This document shows, in pieces, positions 5,286 through 8,591 of a stretch of 8,591 bases of DNA (within the stretch, counting starts at the first letter, position 1; each line of letters begins with the position of its first letter). Made by a program: the position numbers and the translations under genes. This DNA comes from Anaerolineaceae bacterium (GTDB lineage Bacteria; Chloroflexota; Anaerolineae; Anaerolineales; Anaerolineaceae), in NCBI GenBank assembly GCA_030620065.1, contig JAUXFJ010000054.1, forward strand, positions 1 through 8,591, in the 5' to 3' direction. Under the pieces are notes generated by a model. That model saw only the letters and a program-made list of their open reading frames with translations, did no database searches and was not told where the DNA came from.

Positions 5286-5302
5286 AGTATAATAATTATA
5301 CT
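5286..5302. promoter_or_regulatory. Symmetric bidirectional -10 element between FHA operon and archease-rtcB
   Basis: AGTATAAT-A-ATTATACT is a perfect 8-base palindrome around a single base. It contains a consensus TATAAT on the + strand (5288-5293) and another on the - strand (5295-5300). Expected starts are near 5300 (+), about 8 bases before the archease ATG at 5308, and near 5288 (-), about 5 bases before the small-ORF ATG at 5283. No good -35 is visible on either side (TGAGTT at 17 bases on the - strand is weak). Both transcripts would be leaderless or nearly so. The same palindrome could instead, or also, bind a dimeric regulator. Confidence 0.55.
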
Positions 5303-5307
5303 CAATT

Positions 5308-5718
5308 ATGGTAAATAAACTCATTGGTTTCACAGAAATTGCGCATACAGCAGATTTGGCACTTAAAGTTTGGGCGCCAGATATTGCAGGTCTGTTTAAG
5401 ATATCTGCAAGGGGGATGTATACGTTGATGGGTGTTGAATTTGAGCCTGTTGAAGAAGATATGCGAGAGCTCCTGATAGCGCAAGATGACCTTGAAAGCA
5501 TGTTGGTGGATTATCTGAATGAGTTACTATATTATAGTGAAAAGGGTATTGCTTGTGATCTGGTCAGCTGCATGATTGATGAAAAGGGACTATTTGTTCG
5601 CATGAAGGGTTCCAAGCTCATAAAGATAGAACGTATGATCAAGGCAGCCACGTTCCATGGATTGGAAATTCAGCGTACCGATTCAGGTTTGGCAACCAAA
5701 ATTGTTTTTGATGTATGA
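5308..5718 (+). CDS. Archease (RtcB activator)
   Basis: A small acidic protein of 136 aa that activates the RtcB RNA ligase by promoting its guanylylation and multiple turnover. The family pattern is clear: EIAHTADLAL near the N-terminus (about 10-19) with the conserved H-T-A-D, the metal-binding Asp and Glu-rich middle (FEPVEEDMREL), LVDYLNELLY in the central helix, and the C-terminal IKAATFHGLEI and VFDV ending, which matches the usual 'IKAVTYH...FDV' end. The ATG at 5308 has no Shine-Dalgarno and lies a few bases from the expected transcription start, so it is probably leaderless. rtcB follows 27 bases downstream on the same strand; the pairing of these two genes is conserved in bacteria and archaea and makes both assignments firm. 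Confidence 0.93.
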   Translation: MVNKLIGFTEIAHTADLALKVWAPDIAGLFKISARGMYTLMGVEFEPVEEDMRELLIAQDDLESMLVDYLNELLYYSEKGIACDLVSCMIDEKGLFVRMKGSKLIKIERMIKAATFHGLEIQRTDSGLATKIVFDV

Positions 5719-5745
5719 GCGTATTTTAATCCGATAGGTGATGAA

Positions 5746-7197
5746 ATGTTGAGTTTGAAGGCTTTTCGTAAAATAACAGATTTTGAGTGGGAGCTGCCAA
5801 AGTCTTATCGTTCTGACATGCGTATCCCAGTGCGCATATTTACTTCTGAAAAGCTCTTAAAGCTTGCGCTTAAAGATAAAGCATTGCAGCAGGCGGTCAA
5901 TGTGAGTACTTTGCCGGGATTGGTTGGATGGGTAGCGGTGATGCCGGACGTACATCAAGGCTATGGTTTCCCGATTGGCGGAGTGGCTGCATCAAATATG
6001 GAAGATGGCATCATTTCACCCGGGGGGATTGGTTACGATATCAATTGTGGTGTACGTTTGATGGCTTCGCGCATTCGTCGGGAAGAAGCGGGTGAATTAC
6101 TACCTGGGCTGGCAAGTTTACTGAATCGGTTGTGCCCAAGCGGTGTGGGCGTGAAGGGCGCTATGAAGCTTTCCGTTCAAGAACTTGATGCTGTATGCCG
6201 GCAAGGAACTGCATGGGCGTTGAGAAAGGGCTTAGCGACGAAACAAGACCTGCAACGGACTGAAGACCAAGGCTGCCTCGCAGGGGCTGACCCTGGAAAG
6301 GTGAGCCCAAGAGCAAAAGAGCGTGGTCGTTCGCAACTTGGTTCACTTGGCGCTGGAAATCACTTCATTGAAGTCGATGTGGTTGATGAAGTATTTGATC
6401 CCAAGGCTGCTTTTATCATGGGTTTAGAGAAAGGATGTCTTGCAGTACAGGTGCATACAGGTTCGCGCGGTTTTGGACATCAGATCTGTACTGATTATGT
6501 GCGCGCTTTGCAGAGTGCGGTTCATAAATATCATATCCAGATACCTGACCGCGAGTTAGTATGTGCACCGATCAAATCGCGTGAGGGGCAGGATTATTTA
6601 GCTGCAATGCGTGCAGCAGCCAATTTTGCCTTTGTGAACCGACAGATGATAGCCAATGCTGTTCGTGAGGGTTTTGAGATCACCTTTGGTGGACGTGTAG
6701 ATCATTGGCAGCTAACCCAGGTTTATGATATTACGCATAATATTGGGAAGGTTGAAACGCATACCGTTGATGGTGTGGCATATCAAGTATGCGTGCACCG
6801 CAAGGGAGCCACGCGCGCATTTGGGCCTGGTGCAGATGGATTGCCTGAAGCATATGCGCAGATTGGTCAACCCGTGTTGGTACCGGGAAGTATGGGGACG
6901 CACTCCTGGGTATTAACGGGATCTAAGGAAAGCATGGCGCGCTCCTTTGGTTCCTGCTGTCACGGTGCTGGCCGGGTTATGAGTCGTTCTCAAGCGAAGA
7001 AAAAAGTGTGGGGGGAAGATCTACAGAGGCAACTGCAACGCGCCGGTATTGAGATCAGAGCAGGTTCAATGGCAGGTTTGGCGGAAGAAGCGCCAGAGGC
7101 TTATAAGGACGTTGATCAAGTGATTATGAGTGTGATTGGAGCGGGGTTGGCGAGCCGCGTTGCCCGGTTAAAGCCCTTGATCGTGATCAAAGGTTAG
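5746..7197 (+). CDS. rtcB: RNA-splicing ligase RtcB
   Basis: GTP- and Mn(II)-dependent ligase that joins RNA 2',3'-cyclic phosphate (or 3'-phosphate) ends to 5'-OH ends, used in tRNA splicing in archaea and eukaryotes and in RNA repair in bacteria. It has 483 aa, the normal length without an intein. Metal and catalytic residues, by comparison with Pyrococcus RtcB, are all present: D98 and C101 (GYDINCGVR), H206 (GAGNHFIE), H237 (VHTGSRGFGH), H331 (DITHNIGK) and the guanylylated H406 (SCCHGAGR). HRKGATRAFGPG (351-362) is the GTP-contacting block. SD AGGTG at 5736-5740 lies 5 bases before the ATG. The ATG at 5741 is in another frame and stops at once. Archease is directly upstream. The 3' end overlaps the stop of the convergent PHP gene by 4 bases. 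Confidence 0.97.
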   Translation: MLSLKAFRKITDFEWELPKSYRSDMRIPVRIFTSEKLLKLALKDKALQQAVNVSTLPGLVGWVAVMPDVHQGYGFPIGGVAASNMEDGIISPGGIGYDINCGVRLMASRIRREEAGELLPGLASLLNRLCPSGVGVKGAMKLSVQELDAVCRQGTAWALRKGLATKQDLQRTEDQGCLAGADPGKVSPRAKERGRSQLGSLGAGNHFIEVDVVDEVFDPKAAFIMGLEKGCLAVQVHTGSRGFGHQICTDYVRALQSAVHKYHIQIPDRELVCAPIKSREGQDYLAAMRAAANFAFVNRQMIANAVREGFEITFGGRVDHWQLTQVYDITHNIGKVETHTVDGVAYQVCVHRKGATRAFGPGADGLPEAYAQIGQPVLVPGSMGTHSWVLTGSKESMARSFGSCCHGAGRVMSRSQAKKKVWGEDLQRQLQRAGIEIRAGSMAGLAEEAPEAYKDVDQVIMSVIGAGLASRVARLKPLIVIKG

Positions 7198-8258
7198 CTG
7201 CAGGCGTAAATGGGGTTGCTGAAAATCCAGCCACGTTTTTTACCGAGATAGTTCAAATAAACTTCTGCGCGGTATACACCGGGTTCGGTGGTGATGTGTG
7301 TGCAGACCTCGCGGTCGAAGGTTTCTTTAATAACTTTCCCATCTTTTAATAAGCGGCAGTGTGCCTTTATTGGCAACCTGATCTGAAAAGTCACTCCACC
7401 CAGGGTGGAGACGCGGTCTCCCATGATGAATTGACCGTTCTTATTATCTGCTGTAAAGCGAAACCCCCTTGTAGATTCGGGCAGGTCGTAGGCAACGAAT
7501 GCATGTCCGGTACGCAATGCTTCAAGAACCATTTTCTTATCCTCAGGTAGAGAGCCTGTAAGTACTTCGGGCACTAAAATATGCGTTGTGAGGGCGCGAA
7601 AATGAAATTCATAAGGGTACATTGAAAGCTTAAAGGGGCCAAAGTGTTTCTGAAGCTCATGAGCATCCACGCCGCCGATGGCAACTATTGGTTTCCCGCG
7701 TGCAATGAGTTCATCCCATAACGCCAAAGTGCGTTTGAGAGGAGCATGGGCGAGGTAATTTGGGAAAAATGCATACCAGATCGCTTTTAAGATACTGGTG
7801 GACCGACTCTTAAATTCGCTCATCTGGTTCCAAAGTTCAATGCCAGTAAAGCTGGTAATGTTCCAATCTAACCATGAATAACTTTTTTCGCCAAATGTCT
7901 CAAGAGAGTCTTCGATGGGATGGGCAATGAAAGATAGACCGCCGGATTTAAGCGCCTGGTCGATTAGGTGTTGCGGGTCTTTTGAAAAGGGTGAGAGTTC
8001 GCGATTTGCGCCAAATACTAAAAGGTGATTCTTAGCAGGCGAAAGGGTTTGATCATGGACTTCTTCCCCGACGAGAAGGAGCACCTTTTTACGGCCTTCT
8101 TGAAAATAGGTTTCTATGTCATTGATCCAAATATTGTGGTCAGTAGTAATGAAAACATCCAGGCCTGCTTTAAGCGCGGCTTGTGCGATCTCTGCATGGG
8201 TTGCATTGCCATCAGAGTAGACTGTATGGATGTGTAATCCAACAATAAGTTCTTTCAT
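7194..8258 (-). CDS. PHP-domain metal-dependent phosphoesterase
   Basis: A 354-aa protein of the stand-alone PHP phosphoesterase family, likely cytoplasmic; exact substrate unknown. The PHP ligand set is complete: H9-x-H11 and D16 (HIHTVYSDG), D40-H41 (TDHN), E65 (GEEVHD), H78 (NHLLVFG), H113 (IAHPIED), D198 and H200 (GGVDAH). A C-terminal beta-rich segment (about 255-350, ending RGWIFSNPIYA) is typical of related PHP proteins and may form an Ig-like domain. Family members hydrolyse nucleotides, oligonucleotides or sugar phosphates; there is no polymerase or HisK signature to choose between them. No Shine-Dalgarno precedes the ATG, and a weak TATACC (8286-8291, - strand) may be its -10, overlapping the secG -10. 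The stop codon overlaps that of rtcB tail to tail (shared TTAG). Confidence 0.85.
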   Translation of the reverse strand: MKELIVGLHIHTVYSDGNATHAEIAQAALKAGLDVFITTDHNIWINDIETYFQEGRKKVLLLVGEEVHDQTLSPAKNHLLVFGANRELSPFSKDPQHLIDQALKSGGLSFIAHPIEDSLETFGEKSYSWLDWNITSFTGIELWNQMSEFKSRSTSILKAIWYAFFPNYLAHAPLKRTLALWDELIARGKPIVAIGGVDAHELQKHFGPFKLSMYPYEFHFRALTTHILVPEVLTGSLPEDKKMVLEALRTGHAFVAYDLPESTRGFRFTADNKNGQFIMGDRVSTLGGVTFQIRLPIKAHCRLLKDGKVIKETFDREVCTHITTEPGVYRAEVYLNYLGKKRGWIFSNPIYACS

Positions 8259-8263
8259 GGGAG

Positions 8264-8293
8264 TTGACGTTTCTCTGGTTTCTTGGGTATAAT
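8264..8293 (+). promoter_or_regulatory. secG: Sigma70-type promoter of secG
   Basis: TTGACG at 8264-8269 (5 of 6 to consensus) and a perfect TATAAT at 8288-8293 are separated by 18 bases. Initiation is expected near 8300, giving about 22 bases of leader with an AAGGAGG Shine-Dalgarno. This is the best-matched -35/-10 promoter in the window and the only one here with a normal leader and strong ribosome site. Confidence 0.75.
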
Positions 8294-8321
8294 CAGGGCT
8301 GTTATTAACAAGGAGGTAGGT

Positions 8322-8546
8322 ATGAGTACGTATTTAAGCATAGCATTGATTATAACCTCAGTTGCACTGATTGCGAGTGTGATCTTGCAGAGTAAAGGCG
8401 TTGGACTTGGCGGTTTGAGTGGGGGCGATTCAGGTGGTGTCTACTCTCAACGGCGGGGTGTTGAAAAGGTCTTGTTTTTGATAACGATTGGGTTAAGCGC
8501 ATTTTTCATTGCGCTTACAATCTTTACTGTAATCATTGCTGGATAA
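8322..8546 (+). CDS. secG: Preprotein translocase subunit SecG
   Basis: Small subunit of the SecYEG channel that assists SecA-driven protein export across the cytoplasmic membrane. It has 74 aa, a usual length, with two transmembrane helices (about 4-22 and 49-72) joined by a glycine-rich cytoplasmic loop (VGLGGLSGGDSGG followed by SQRRGVEKVL), which is the hallmark of the family. The start is placed at ATG 8322 because AAGGAGG (8310-8316) lies 5 bases before it; the in-frame TTG at 8283 lies before the promoter -10 and would put 13 extra residues ahead of the first helix. It follows the divergent PHP gene and is followed 35 bases later by another + strand start, so it may head an operon. Confidence 0.95.
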   Translation: MSTYLSIALIITSVALIASVILQSKGVGLGGLSGGDSGGVYSQRRGVEKVLFLITIGLSAFFIALTIFTVIIAG

Positions 8547-8581
8547 GTTTACCTTCTTACATATAGAGAAGAGGGCGGCTT

Positions 8582-8591
8582 ATGTCAGTAA
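8582..8591 (+). CDS. Start of a further gene, cut by the right edge
   Basis: ATG TCA GTA A.. begins at 8582 after GAGGG (8571-8575) at 6-base spacing, which is a plausible Shine-Dalgarno. It lies 35 bases after the secG stop, with no terminator between. Only three codons are visible, so no product can be named. Confidence 0.5.

Noticed and set aside
5746..7197. Intein in rtcB
   Set aside because: Inteins are frequent in RtcB, but this protein has normal length with all motifs in uninterrupted order.
8283..8321. secG starting at TTG 8283
   Set aside because: It lies upstream of the expected transcription start and of the AAGGAGG ribosome site.
1..8591. CRISPR array, tRNA/rRNA genes, insertion sequences or attachment sites
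   Set aside because: None was found: no regularly spaced repeats beyond the three short purine units, no transposase or integrase, and no tRNA-like cloverleaf noticed.

Overview
The window looks like core chromosome from a bacterium with moderate GC, and nothing in it looks mobile or foreign. My best guess is Chloroflexota, near Anaerolineae. This rests on the mix of an orphan HNH protein of a type common there, archease plus RtcB, a type-2 TyrS with KMSKS, a PHP protein and a small SecG. It is an inference and was not tested against any database.

Layout, left to right. A CDP-alcohol phosphatidyltransferase (cut by the left edge) and lgt form a + strand lipid/lipoprotein pair. A 206-base AT-rich gap follows, holding an inverted repeat, an extended -10 site and three purine-rich repeats. 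Next is a - strand HNH nuclease gene. A divergent promoter region leads to tyrS, which is preceded by a complete-looking ribosome-mediated attenuator: a tiny leader ORF with three consecutive Tyr codons, an antiterminator hairpin and an intrinsic terminator. tyrS converges on a - strand operon made of an unrecognised 44-codon ORF, a membrane-anchored FHA protein and mtnP. That operon diverges from archease-rtcB (RNA ligase and its activator) across a perfectly symmetric double -10 element. rtcB meets a - strand PHP-domain gene tail to tail with a 4-base overlap. The window ends with secG behind a strong sigma70-type promoter and the first codons of another gene.

How the genes relate. Lgt and SecG belong to protein export and lipoprotein maturation, and the phosphatidyltransferase makes membrane lipid. 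TyrS, archease and RtcB belong to tRNA charging and RNA repair/splicing. MtnP salvages methylthioadenosine. The most interesting item is the tyrS leader: its geometry (Tyr codons, stop codon, competing hairpins, U-tract, then SD and tyrS) fits control of tyrS by the level of charged tRNA-Tyr through a leader peptide rather than a T-box. Second is the symmetric -10 between the FHA operon and archease-rtcB. Several promoters here sit so close to their start codons that leaderless or nearly leaderless mRNAs are likely.
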